The notes beneath the pieces were generated by a model. The model was given only the letters and a program-made list of their open reading frames with translations. It ran no database searches and was not told where the DNA came from. This document shows, piece by piece, positions 34,090 through 42,993 of a DNA stretch of 64,000 nt. How positions within the stretch are numbered: position 1 is the stretch's first letter; each line of letters starts with the position of its first letter. Position numbers and translations under genes: made by a program. The stretch comes from Candidatus Eisenbergiella stercoravium (GTDB lineage Bacteria; Bacillota; Clostridia; Lachnospirales; Lachnospiraceae), in contig DXHY01000075.1 in the NCBI GenBank assembly GCA_019113175.1, positions 1 to 64,000 of the forward strand, written 5' to 3'.

Positions 34090-35151
34090 ATGAACCAATA
34101 CAAAAAATGGCTGCTCCTTTTCTTCGCAGCCCTCATCACAGCCCTGCTGGCCATAACCGCCCTGGTCCTCACAGTAGACCCGTTCTTCCAATACCACGCT
34201 CCACTCCCGGGCTACCCCTACAAGGTGGACAACCAGCTTTCCCAGAACCCGGGAATGGCCAGACACCTGGACTACGACAGCGTCCTTCTCGGCTCCTCCA
34301 TGACGGCCAGCTTTGACACCGACTGGTTCGGAGAGGTCCTGAACCTCAACACCGTAAAGCTCAGCTACAACGGCGCCCTCCCAAAGGACGAAGCCAACAT
34401 CATGGACATCATTTTTGACGCAAAACAGGACACCGTGAAGACCATCTTTATGGCCCTGGACCAGAACACCCTGTCCGCAGGAACGGAGGAGACCAAATTC
34501 CCCATTCCGGAATACCTGTACGACAAAAATCCTTTTAACAACATCCAGTACGTTTTCAATAAGGATGTCCTGCTCAACTACATTCTGAAGCCTCTGGCAG
34601 ATCCCACCGAACGGACGGACTGGACCCAGCTTTACAAGCCCTGGTGGACGGATCAGTATTATACCAAGGCAAACGTGCTGATGTATTATACGCCCGCGGA
34701 AGAGGCAGACGAAGAAATGCCGGAGGACCTGTTCCTTTCCGGCACGGCGGCAAACCTGGATCAGAATATCTGCCCCTATATTGAAGCGCATCCGGAAACG
34801 GAATTCATTTTCTTTTACCCGCCCTACAGCATCCTTTACTGGAACGACGTGATGCGTCAGAAGCAGCTGGATGCGGAAATCGCGGAGCTCAAATACGTGA
34901 CCGAACGCCTTCTTTCTTATGATAATGTCCGCATGTTCTGCTTCCAGAATCAGAGGGATATTGTCTGTGACCTGAACAATTACGCGGACTACACCCACTA
35001 TCATGCGGACGTCTGCCGCTATATTGTGGAATGCTTTGCAAGCGGGGAATGTGAGCTGACGATGGAAAATTATGAGGAGGTTTTTGCCGATCTGGCGGAA
35101 CTGGCCTCAACCTATGATTACGAAGCGATTTACGACAACTGGTATGAATAA
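34090..35151 (+). CDS. SGNH/DltD-like partner of the second MBOAT
   Basis: A 353-residue protein with a signal-anchor (residues 7-29). VLLGSSMTASFDTDWF puts a candidate nucleophile Ser at 69-70, in the position seen in DltD-like proteins, and NYADYTHYHADVCRYI near residue 300 supplies the Asp and His. The pairing with the upstream MBOAT implies transfer of an acyl group to a surface polymer outside the membrane. I chose the ATG at 34090 because it starts the signal-anchor and follows AGGAGAAC; the open frame upstream (to 33865) crosses the direct repeats. The early codons share the C-rich bias of the preceding region. Confidence 0.72.
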   Translation: MNQYKKWLLLFFAALITALLAITALVLTVDPFFQYHAPLPGYPYKVDNQLSQNPGMARHLDYDSVLLGSSMTASFDTDWFGEVLNLNTVKLSYNGALPKDEANIMDIIFDAKQDTVKTIFMALDQNTLSAGTEETKFPIPEYLYDKNPFNNIQYVFNKDVLLNYILKPLADPTERTDWTQLYKPWWTDQYYTKANVLMYYTPAEEADEEMPEDLFLSGTAANLDQNICPYIEAHPETEFIFFYPPYSILYWNDVMRQKQLDAEIAELKYVTERLLSYDNVRMFCFQNQRDIVCDLNNYADYTHYHADVCRYIVECFASGECELTMENYEEVFADLAELASTYDYEAIYDNWYE

Positions 35152-35229
35152 ATACTGAAAGGAAGGCTTTTGTGACAGTCCGGAAAGACCGGAACCGTTG
35201 CAGAGCTTCCGGGATGGAGGAAAGAACAG

Positions 35230-36393
35230 ATGGCTGAACTGTTGGCGGCGTTTGCCGTTCTGATTGCAGCTCCCTTCTGCATCGGGCTGCTTCCGGCACT
35301 TGCCATGCCGGGAGAAAAGATAGCCTGGCATGAAGAACGGGCCGAAGAAAATAAGAAGGCGGGGATCCGAAGAATTTTCCTGGAACGAACTCCTGTGAGC
35401 GTCTGTCCGGCAGCCGTTTACGCGGCCGGTTTTGTGATTGTGCTGGCGGTGTTTCAGATTGTGGCTGTGCCGGTCATTCTTTTTGAAACCTGGGGATTCC
35501 CAAGAATTGTAACCATCTATTCCATTCTGCTTGCGGTATTATCCGCTGCGGGACTGATATTCGGTTTCCCCGTACTGCGCGGAATGGCTGTGGATGCGCG
35601 TACATGGATTGTAAAAAGGAAAAGGCCGTCCGTGGAAACAGCGCTTTACTGGGTGATTGCCGTCGGTCTGATCCTGTTTCAGATGTATATGGCCTATACC
35701 CATGAGTTTTTTGACGGGGACGACGCCTATTATGTGGCGCAGTCCGTCATCGCGGAGCAGACGGATGTGCTTTACCGGATTCTGCCCTATACAGGACTGA
35801 GCACCTCGCTGGATATCCGGCACGCGCTGGCGTCGCTCCCCATCTGGGAGGCCTATCTGGCAAGGGTGACCGGGATTCATCCGGCCATCATCGCCCACAG
35901 CGTGCTGCCGCTTATATTGATTCCCCTCACCTATCTGGTCTATTACCGGATCGGCATGCGGCTTTTTAAAGGAGCGTTTCGGAAAACGGCGGTATTTCTG
36001 ATCCTGGTGAGCCTGCTTCAGATTTTCGGCAATACCTCGATCTATACGAATGCAACCTTTTTCCTGATGCGGACCTGGCAGGGAAAATCCGTTCTTTGCA
36101 ACTTTGTACTTCTCACTGCTGTGTGGAGCCTTCTGCGGCTGTGGGAAACGGGAGCGGACGGAGAACAGAAAGGAAAAAAGCAGGCGGGCTGGTGGCTTCT
36201 GATGGCGGCTAATAACGTGACGGCAGCCATGGCGACCACGATGGGAGCTTTCCTGCTGGGGCTTTTCATCGCCATTGCCGGACTCGTGATGGCTGTCAGA
36301 CAGAAACGCCCCGGCCGTCTGATCCCTCTTGCTGCGACATGCCTGCCGGGGCTTGTCTACCTCGGCATCTATGCAGCGGTGGTTTTCCTGTGA
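35230..36393 (+). CDS. Polytopic membrane protein, DUF6077-like
   Basis: A 387-residue protein with about nine helices. The loop YTHEFFDGDDAYYVAQSVIAEQ after helix four carries an acidic Asp-Asp motif like that of GT-C membrane glycosyltransferases. I recognise it tentatively as a DUF6077-type protein. It follows the SGNH gene by 78 bp with a GGATGGAGGAAAG site. The next gene may encode its C-terminal partner: this protein stops right after a hydrophobic segment (IYAAVVFL) and the next begins with another. Confidence 0.55.
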   Translation: MAELLAAFAVLIAAPFCIGLLPALAMPGEKIAWHEERAEENKKAGIRRIFLERTPVSVCPAAVYAAGFVIVLAVFQIVAVPVILFETWGFPRIVTIYSILLAVLSAAGLIFGFPVLRGMAVDARTWIVKRKRPSVETALYWVIAVGLILFQMYMAYTHEFFDGDDAYYVAQSVIAEQTDVLYRILPYTGLSTSLDIRHALASLPIWEAYLARVTGIHPAIIAHSVLPLILIPLTYLVYYRIGMRLFKGAFRKTAVFLILVSLLQIFGNTSIYTNATFFLMRTWQGKSVLCNFVLLTAVWSLLRLWETGADGEQKGKKQAGWWLLMAANNVTAAMATTMGAFLLGLFIAIAGLVMAVRQKRPGRLIPLAATCLPGLVYLGIYAAVVFL

Positions 36394-36474
36394 TGCGGAC
36401 GTCCCTGCAGGCGCTGCGAAGTCGTATGGCGCAAAGGCCGTAGTGAAAGGCCGCTGCGCGGAAATGGAGTGTTC

Positions 36475-37242
36475 ATGAGAGAAATCCTGACAATATTTAT
36501 GGACTACTGCGGAAACGGTATCTATCCTTTTCTCTTTCTTGCAGCGCTGATCTATCTGCTGGCAACGGAAAAAGACAGGAGAGTGCGTCTGATTCTGGCA
36601 GAAACTTCCCTGGTGACGCTGATTCTGTTTTTTATTCCGCTGTTCAAAATGGTGATGGACAGAGTGGAAGAGGCGGGAACCTATTATCGTATCCTGTGGC
36701 TCCTCCCCATGACGGCGGTTACCGCATATGCCGGGGTGAAGCTGATCGGGAGACATACGAGAATCGGTCTTGTGGCGCTTGCCGCAGTGTGTATTCTGGG
36801 CGGCAGCTATGTATACGGCAATGTGAATGTATCGAAGGCGGAAAACCGCTACCATCTTCCGGCGGAGGTGCCGGCAATCTGTGATCTGATCATGCCGGCA
36901 GAGGATGAGGAACGGGTCTGGGCCGTGTTCCCCTCAGAACTGGTCCAGTATATCAGGCAGTACACCTCGGAAATCCAGATGCCCTATGGCCGCGATATGC
37001 TGGTGGCGAGCTGGGATCACACGGAGCATCCCATTTACGCGCTGATGGAGGCGGAAACCATTCATATTGATCTGGTCGCCCAGCTGCTGGATGATTATGG
37101 AATTCAGTACCTGATTCTGAATAAGGCGAAGCCTGTGGAAGGGGAGCCGTCAGAATGCGGGCTGGAAAAAATCGGAGAAATCGGCGGCTATGATGTGTTC
37201 CGGAACGTGGATGTGCCGATTTATAAGACGGTGACCGGTTGA
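36475..37242 (+). CDS. Membrane protein, possible companion of the DUF6077-like protein
   Basis: A 255-residue protein with about four helices in the first 125 residues and a soluble extracytoplasmic tail of about 130 residues (YHLPAEVPAICDLIMPAEDE, then QLLDDYGIQYLILNKAKP). The tail pattern is that of large membrane proteins which end in a small periplasmic domain. The ATG at 36475 has TGGAG 5 nt upstream; GTG at 36469 is in frame but lacks a site. It is probably the distal half of a functional unit with the preceding gene, either naturally split or by decay of one longer gene. Confidence 0.6.
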   Translation: MREILTIFMDYCGNGIYPFLFLAALIYLLATEKDRRVRLILAETSLVTLILFFIPLFKMVMDRVEEAGTYYRILWLLPMTAVTAYAGVKLIGRHTRIGLVALAAVCILGGSYVYGNVNVSKAENRYHLPAEVPAICDLIMPAEDEERVWAVFPSELVQYIRQYTSEIQMPYGRDMLVASWDHTEHPIYALMEAETIHIDLVAQLLDDYGIQYLILNKAKPVEGEPSECGLEKIGEIGGYDVFRNVDVPIYKTVTG

Positions 37243-37267
37243 CAGGGCACTGTGGATAATAAGCGAT

Positions 37268-37318
37268 GGAGACAGCCGCCTGATTTTTGCGGGAACAGGA
37301 CGGCTGTCTCCTGTTTTT
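37268..37318 (+). terminator. Terminator closing the 30.7-37.2 kb operon
   Basis: GGAGACAGCCG pairs perfectly with CGGCTGTCTCC (11 bp, 22-nt loop), followed by TGTTTTT. It abuts the first box of the operator at 37315. Confidence 0.85.
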
Positions 37319-37381
37319 GCAAAGAAGGAATAAATTCTTCAAGAATCAGAGATATTTTTCAGAATTATATGGAGGTATACT
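37315..37381 (+). promoter_or_regulatory. Two-box operator and promoter of the first sulfatase
   Basis: Box 1 TTTTGCA (37315-37321), box 2 TTCAAGAATCAGAGATAT (37338-37355), then TATACT (37376-37381) as the -10. Box 2 covers the -35 position, which has no good consensus of its own. The same boxes with the same distances occur at 41097-41163 before the solute-binding protein gene, so both are probably activated by the AraC-type regulator at 39000-40979. Confidence 0.7.
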
Positions 37382-37425
37382 TAATAATAACAGTTTGTCT
37401 GGAACAGCGGAAAAGGAGACGGGTT

Positions 37426-38904
37426 ATGAGAGCGGTTATGATGATGTTTGATTCTCTAAACAGGCATTTCCTTCCCAATTATGGTTGTGCCTGGACTATC
37501 ATGCCTAATTTTCGGAGACTTGCGGAAAGAACATTGACATTTGAACGTTTTTACGCAGGAAGCCTTCCCTGTATGCCAGCCCGAAGGGAACTGCATACAG
37601 GCCGTTATAATTTCCTTCATACGGCATGGTCCCCTTTGCAGCCATATGATGACTCCGTGATAGTGAGAATGAGGGAAGCGGGAATTTATACGCATATAGC
37701 GACAGATCATTTTCACTACTGGGAGGATGGCGGAGGAGGGTATCTGACCCGGTTTGACAGTTATGAGATGATTCGGGGCCAGCAGGGAGATGCCTGGAAG
37801 GGACAGGCGGCGTGGCCGGAAATCCCGGAGACGCTTTCCGGCAGAAAGAATACCCAGAACTGGAGGCATGAATGGATTAACCGGGGATTCCTGAAAAAAG
37901 AGGAAGACATGCCGCAGAAGAAGACATTTGACTGCGGTCTGGACTTTATCCGGAGAAATGCGCGGGAGGATGGATGGTTTCTTCAGATAGAGGCGTTTGA
38001 TCCGCATGAGCCTTTTTTTACCCTGCAGGCTTATCAGAAGTTGTATCCGGATGATTACCACGGACCCAATATGGACTGGCCGGATTATGGAGAGAACAGG
38101 TACGGAGAAGAAGTAACCCGGCATATCCGTTATGAGTATGCGGCTCTTATGAGCATGTGCGATCACTATCTGGGAAAGCTTCTGGATATCATGGATGAAC
38201 TGAATCTGTGGAGAGATACGCTACTGATCGTCAATACGGATCATGGTTTCATGCTGGGAGAAAAGGAGTGGATGGGTAAAAATGTACAGCCCGTGTTTGA
38301 AGAAATCTCACACATTCCCTTCTTCATTTATGATCCGAGATTCCCGGAGTGCAGGAATCAGAGAAGAAACGTGCTGGCACAGACTGTGGATATCGCGCCG
38401 ACGCTGGCTGACTTTTTCCAAATAAGCTCTCCGGAATTTATGGACGGAAGAAATCTTCTGCCTGTGATAAGGGACGATACGCCTGTCAGAGATACTGCGC
38501 TTTTTGGCGTATACGGGGGACATGTGAATATCACGGACGGCAGATATGTATATATGAAAGCGCCCGCGATGCCGGAAAACGGACCGTTATATTCATATAC
38601 CCTGATGCCGTGTCATATGAGAAATATGTTTTCTGCGGAGGAACTGAGACAGGTGGAACTTGTGGACGGTTTTCCACATATGAAGGAATGCCGGGTGATG
38701 AAGATACCGCAGCGGGGATCTGACCGGGCCTATGGATTTGGGAATCTGTTATATGATCTGCAGACAGATCCCTTTCAGCAGTCTCCGATACACTATGAAG
38801 AAACGGAAAAGAGACTGACTGAACAGATAAAGGAACGGATGGAGGAAAATGAAGCGCCGGAGGAACAGTATATCAGGCTTGGAATAAAGGGACAAGGGAA
38901 GTGA
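37426..38904 (+). CDS. Sulfatase (type I, Cys-type)
   Basis: A 492-residue sulfatase. The formylglycine motif is C49-M-P-A-R in GSLPCMPARRELHTGRYNF, so the active-site Cys must be oxidised by an anaerobic sulfatase-maturating enzyme. Metal-binding residues include VNTDHGFMLGE. The extreme N-terminus MRAVMMMFDSLNRHFLPNYG has a single Asp where many sulfatases have an Asp pair. No signal peptide, so it likely acts in the cytoplasm on imported sulfated sugars. ATG 37426 has AAAAGGAG upstream; the frame is open back to 37252. First gene of the sulfated-glycan locus. Confidence 0.92.
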   Translation: MRAVMMMFDSLNRHFLPNYGCAWTIMPNFRRLAERTLTFERFYAGSLPCMPARRELHTGRYNFLHTAWSPLQPYDDSVIVRMREAGIYTHIATDHFHYWEDGGGGYLTRFDSYEMIRGQQGDAWKGQAAWPEIPETLSGRKNTQNWRHEWINRGFLKKEEDMPQKKTFDCGLDFIRRNAREDGWFLQIEAFDPHEPFFTLQAYQKLYPDDYHGPNMDWPDYGENRYGEEVTRHIRYEYAALMSMCDHYLGKLLDIMDELNLWRDTLLIVNTDHGFMLGEKEWMGKNVQPVFEEISHIPFFIYDPRFPECRNQRRNVLAQTVDIAPTLADFFQISSPEFMDGRNLLPVIRDDTPVRDTALFGVYGGHVNITDGRYVYMKAPAMPENGPLYSYTLMPCHMRNMFSAEELRQVELVDGFPHMKECRVMKIPQRGSDRAYGFGNLLYDLQTDPFQQSPIHYEETEKRLTEQIKERMEENEAPEEQYIRLGIKGQGK

Positions 38905-38999
38905 CAGAAAAGGAAGAGTATTTCTTAAAAAGAAAGAAATAACTGTTTATAATTTCCGTATAATCACGTCAAAATATCAGGAGAAAGAGGCTGGAAACA

Positions 39000-40979
39000 A
39001 TGGATGAAAGCAGAAAAATACGTTATATCCGTTTTGTAATTGCTTACAATGTTGTTCTGTTGATTCCTTTGCTTGTGATTAGTCTCAGCGTTCTGTATCT
39101 TTTTTATGAACAGCAGCGTCATAAGCTTAATGACGAGATGAAAATTGTGCTGGAAAGGCAGAATGATTTCTGGAGTCAGCAGGTGTCAGTCATTCATGCG
39201 TTTAATACATTCTGTAAATATGATAAAAAATATAATGAACGGTATTCTGATGTGCCCATAGTTTATTTTGATATCTGGGAAGAGCTGGGCAAACAGGAAG
39301 AGAGTTTTCCATTTGCCGATGGGATTTATCTTTATGATAAACAGAATGAAATTGTTCTGACGTCCGGCGGAAACGTGAAGCCGGAGCTGTTTTTTTCTGA
39401 AATATGCATTATGGACAGGTCTGTTTTTGACATAGATGATACGCATGAGAATATCAGCGCTTATAGGGTATTTCTCAGAACGGACAGCAGGCCCGGTCTT
39501 GTGCTGGCAGCGCCGCTGCAGGTCTGGGGAAAGACCGGAAGAGAAACGAAATACCTGCTGTATACGGTTAAGAACGGGAAACTGACATCCCAGTTTGAAG
39601 AAGATGAGAAAGAAACGGTAATCCTGTTTCAGGATGATGTTGTGTATTCGTCCGGAAACTGGAATACAGAGGAAGATTGGAATGACAAAAACCGGCTGAT
39701 GCAGGCTTCCGGGGATTATTATATATACAGAATCGAACTGGGAAACGGATTTGAGACAATAAGCTATGTTCCGAAGAGCAGCATCATAAAAAGCATGAAA
39801 ATATATATACAGGGTTACGGAATCTGGCTGCTGTGCAGTGTTGTTCTCGGTCTGGGACTGGCGGTGATGTCATCCCGGAAGCCATATAAAATGTTTCGGG
39901 AGCTTACGGATCACAACGTACAGCTGGAGGAAGAAAGGGACAGCCTGCGGATGGAGAGCTGCCTGTATGAACTGCTGTCAAAGGAGATGACACAACAGGA
40001 TTCCCTGTGGAAGAAATGTGTGAACAGTCAGATCTATGTCAATCGGAAATATAAATTTTTTGTTGTTCTACCAGAAGACAGGGCAAAGAATCAGAGTCTG
40101 TACGACTGGCTGGAATGGAAGAGAAACCTCTACGGCGTGACCAATGCCTATCGGATTGAAGTAGTGGAGGGAATTCTGATTTATCTGGTATGCAGTGATG
40201 AATCCGCTTCAGCGCTGCAGGGAAAGCTTTCAGAGCTTATCGGTCACGGCGCAGAGGCTGGTGTCGGAAGTCTGATCATGGATGTGAGACGACTGAGGCA
40301 GTCCTATAAAGAGGCGCAAAAGCGGATGAATGCCTGCCGGGAAGAGGAAAAATATCCGGAAAGAGAAGTGTTATCTCTGAAAGAGGCAGTAGAAGACGGG
40401 GACTTTTCAAGGGAACAGCTTTTGCTTGAAACAATAAGAGAGCTGGTGAAGGGGATGAATGATATGGCGGCGACAGCCATATTATGGGATGTCGCAAGGG
40501 TGTATCAGATGAATACGGCCGCAGTGCTGGAGATCCCGCGGGAAGAGAATGAATGCCTGGCGGATTTTGTAAGGGAATTTCTTCTGCATTTGAAAGAAAG
40601 GATACCGAAGGAGCAGCCCCCGGAAGAAAAGATGACCGGTTATAAAAAGAGAAATATAGCGGATATTCTGGAATATATTCAGGAGCATTATCTGGACGAT
40701 AATTTCAGCGTGAAATATATGGCGTCCTGTTTTGAAACTTCGGTTTCGAATATCAGCCATTTCTTTAAGAAAAATACAGGCGTCACCATATCGCAGTATG
40801 TTGAACAGATTAAACTGGAAAAGGCAAAGGAGCTACTGGAAAACAGCGACAGAAAGGTCGCGGAGATTGCGCGGATGCTCCGCTATAACAACAGTACGGT
40901 ATTCATTGAGATGTTTAAAAGATATGAAGGTGTTACGCCGGGAGGATATCGGGAAAATATATGGAGCGGGAAGAAGTAG
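39000..40979 (+). CDS. Membrane-bound AraC-family regulator
   Basis: A 659-residue protein. Helix one (about 14-33) and helix two (about 270-290) bracket an extracytoplasmic sensor domain of about 235 residues. The C-terminal 105 residues are a double AraC helix-turn-helix (NFSVKYMASCFETSVSNISH, then KVAEIARMLRYNNSTVFIEM). This one-protein design, with sensing outside and DNA binding inside, is common beside LplB-type glycan importers. The most likely targets are the shared operators at 37315 and 41097. No such operator is seen in front of its own gene. Confidence 0.9.
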   Translation: MDESRKIRYIRFVIAYNVVLLIPLLVISLSVLYLFYEQQRHKLNDEMKIVLERQNDFWSQQVSVIHAFNTFCKYDKKYNERYSDVPIVYFDIWEELGKQEESFPFADGIYLYDKQNEIVLTSGGNVKPELFFSEICIMDRSVFDIDDTHENISAYRVFLRTDSRPGLVLAAPLQVWGKTGRETKYLLYTVKNGKLTSQFEEDEKETVILFQDDVVYSSGNWNTEEDWNDKNRLMQASGDYYIYRIELGNGFETISYVPKSSIIKSMKIYIQGYGIWLLCSVVLGLGLAVMSSRKPYKMFRELTDHNVQLEEERDSLRMESCLYELLSKEMTQQDSLWKKCVNSQIYVNRKYKFFVVLPEDRAKNQSLYDWLEWKRNLYGVTNAYRIEVVEGILIYLVCSDESASALQGKLSELIGHGAEAGVGSLIMDVRRLRQSYKEAQKRMNACREEEKYPEREVLSLKEAVEDGDFSREQLLLETIRELVKGMNDMAATAILWDVARVYQMNTAAVLEIPREENECLADFVREFLLHLKERIPKEQPPEEKMTGYKKRNIADILEYIQEHYLDDNFSVKYMASCFETSVSNISHFFKKNTGVTISQYVEQIKLEKAKELLENSDRKVAEIARMLRYNNSTVFIEMFKRYEGVTPGGYRENIWSGKK

Positions 40980-40986
40980 CGTATGG

Positions 40987-41031
40987 GCCGTTGCAAAATA
41001 GATGAGTAATCATCTATGGAGCAATGGCTCC
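40987..41031 (+). terminator. Hairpin after the AraC-type regulator gene
   Basis: A perfect inner stem ATAGATGA-GTAA-TCATCTAT is extended by GCCGTTGC/GCAATGGC (one G-U). The following CTCCTTTCTTC is only partly T-rich. Confidence 0.6.
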
Positions 41032-41096
41032 TTTCTTCTGCCTCCGAATGTTGAAAAAGCTGTCAGATTAAAAGGAAAATGCGGAAAAAACAGATA

Positions 41097-41163
41097 TTTT
41101 GCACGAAACCGGGGTTCCGTTCAAAAATCAGAGATATATTTTGAATAAAAAATACGGTAATAT
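41097..41163 (+). promoter_or_regulatory. Two-box operator and promoter of the importer operon
   Basis: Box 1 TTTTGCA (41097-41103), box 2 TTCAAAAATCAGAGATAT (41120-41137), then TAATAT (41158-41163). Box 2 is 17 of 18 identical to the one at 37338, and both the box1-box2 distance (23 bp start to start) and the box2 to -10 gap (20 bp) are the same at the two sites. It also has an overlapping TTCAAAA/TTTTGAA inverted repeat. Confidence 0.7.
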
Positions 41164-41249
41164 GACAGCATCAACCAGAAACCTGCGCAGAAAACTCTGG
41201 TTATCTGAACGAAGCGGAAAAATGTACATGAGGACAGGAGGTTATATTT

Positions 41250-42902
41250 ATGAAAAATAAAATACTGCGAAAAGGCGCTCTGGGAATGAGCATTCTGATG
41301 CTGGGAATCACGATTCTTACAGGCTGTTCCGGGCAGGGGCAGGCAGATGAAGCGCAGAGTGTGGCGGAAGAAGCGGGAGCGGAGACAGCACAGGAAGCGG
41401 ACGGAGAGGCGTCTGATAATTTTAATGCGGAGAACCTTCCAATTGTAAACGAAAAGGAAACCTTCACAATTGCAGTACAGCAGATCAGCTCTTTAAAAAG
41501 CGCGGCAGAAAAGGCATGCGTAATTGATACGGAAGAGGCAACCAATATCCATATTGAATGGATCGAGATCCCCGCTTCCGGATGGAGCGAAAAAATCAAT
41601 ATTATGTTCAGCACCGACAGCCTGCCGGACGCTATTATCGGAGATGTCGATATGGCGAGAAACTATGAACAGCTGGTAGCGCTGGACGATTATCTGGAGG
41701 AGTATGCTCCGAATGTGACGGCGTTTTTTGAAACCAGAGATGATTACCCGCAGGCACTTCGCGCCCCTGACGGAAAGATCCGCGCTTTGCCGACCGGTGA
41801 TGAGGTTTCTGCAAATATGATAGATTCTCTTCTGTGGATCAATCAGGGGTGGCTGGACAGGCTGTCCCTGGATATGCCGGAAACGCCGGAAGAGCTGAAG
41901 GAGGTTCTGATTGCATTCCGGGATCAGGATCCCAACGGAGACGGACTCCAGAACGAGATTCCCTTTACCTTTCAGGATGCGTGGGGCTGGGGAAGTTCAA
42001 TTGAAAACCTGTTTGGCGCATTCGGCGTTCTGGAAAACGGATATCATGTATTTACTCAGGACGGGAATGTCATATTCAGCGCAAAGGAACAGGGATATTA
42101 TGATACCCTGGCTTATCTGCATGATTTGTATCAGGAAGGACTGATCGATAAGGATGTTTTTACTATCAGTTCTGATCAGTATGCCGCAAGAGGGGCCAGC
42201 GGAGATATCCTCGGACTGGTAGCCGGCTACAGATCAAGCGATGCGGGCGTTTATGACACGGAAGCTTATCAGGTACTGCCGATTTTGAAACAGGAGGACG
42301 GATCGCAGATGGTCGGCATCAACAATGTAACCAAAACGGGAGGATTTGTCATCACCCAAAGCTGCGAAAATCCGGAAGCTCTGGTGCGCTGGTATGATTA
42401 TATCAATTCCACCCTGGAGCTTGCGCTTGAATGGGGCCGTGGAGCGGAAGGCGTGGCATGGAATATTCTGGAAGAGAATGGAGAGGAGGTTCCTCAGCTC
42501 CTGACCATGGACAACGAAGCTCTGGCGGCAAACGGCGGCTATAAATCTGCAGCCGAATACAGACAGGCGGAAAGCTTTGCTGGACAGACGCCTTCCCTGT
42601 ACAGATATGAATACTTTGAAAGACAGGTTTATGACGAGGATAGCAGAGCGAAGGCAATCAAAGAACAGCTTCCATACGGAGTGACCGGACTACCGGCGGG
42701 GACGGCGTCTCAGGAGAATGAAGAGCAGAGATCCATTCTTTTGACGGATATCGATACCTATCTGAAAAAATTCATCGCGGACTCCGTCATAAACGGAATT
42801 GATGACGCGAAATGGCAGGAACATCTGAATGCGCTTGAGAGCCTGAAGGTGGATGAGTATACGCGGCTTTGCCAGGAATTTGTGGATTCCATGGCAGACT
42901 GA
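41250..42902 (+). CDS. Extracellular solute-binding lipoprotein (LplA-like)
   Basis: A 550-residue family-1 solute-binding protein. The signal peptide ends in a lipobox LTGC with the lipidated Cys at residue 26, followed by a Glu/Ala-rich tether (about 27-60). The body has typical elements such as DPNGDGLQNEIPFTF and LVRWYDYINS of large LplA-type binders of complex glycans. It delivers an oligosaccharide, here probably sulfated, to the two permeases downstream. A strong AGGAGG site precedes the ATG and an AraC-type operator lies at 41097. Confidence 0.93.
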   Translation: MKNKILRKGALGMSILMLGITILTGCSGQGQADEAQSVAEEAGAETAQEADGEASDNFNAENLPIVNEKETFTIAVQQISSLKSAAEKACVIDTEEATNIHIEWIEIPASGWSEKINIMFSTDSLPDAIIGDVDMARNYEQLVALDDYLEEYAPNVTAFFETRDDYPQALRAPDGKIRALPTGDEVSANMIDSLLWINQGWLDRLSLDMPETPEELKEVLIAFRDQDPNGDGLQNEIPFTFQDAWGWGSSIENLFGAFGVLENGYHVFTQDGNVIFSAKEQGYYDTLAYLHDLYQEGLIDKDVFTISSDQYAARGASGDILGLVAGYRSSDAGVYDTEAYQVLPILKQEDGSQMVGINNVTKTGGFVITQSCENPEALVRWYDYINSTLELALEWGRGAEGVAWNILEENGEEVPQLLTMDNEALAANGGYKSAAEYRQAESFAGQTPSLYRYEYFERQVYDEDSRAKAIKEQLPYGVTGLPAGTASQENEEQRSILLTDIDTYLKKFIADSVINGIDDAKWQEHLNALESLKVDEYTRLCQEFVDSMAD

Positions 42903-42993
42903 AAGAAATGAGATTCCGGCATGGCTTATCCATGCCGGAATCTGTAGAGAGGACTTCCGTAGGAAGATTTTATTTCATAATCAGGAGCAAAAA

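Noticed and set aside
35230-37242. One broken gene spanning both membrane proteins
   Set aside because: The second frame has its own ribosome binding site and start, and about 80 bp lie between them; a natural two-gene arrangement is at least as likely, so both are listed as genes.
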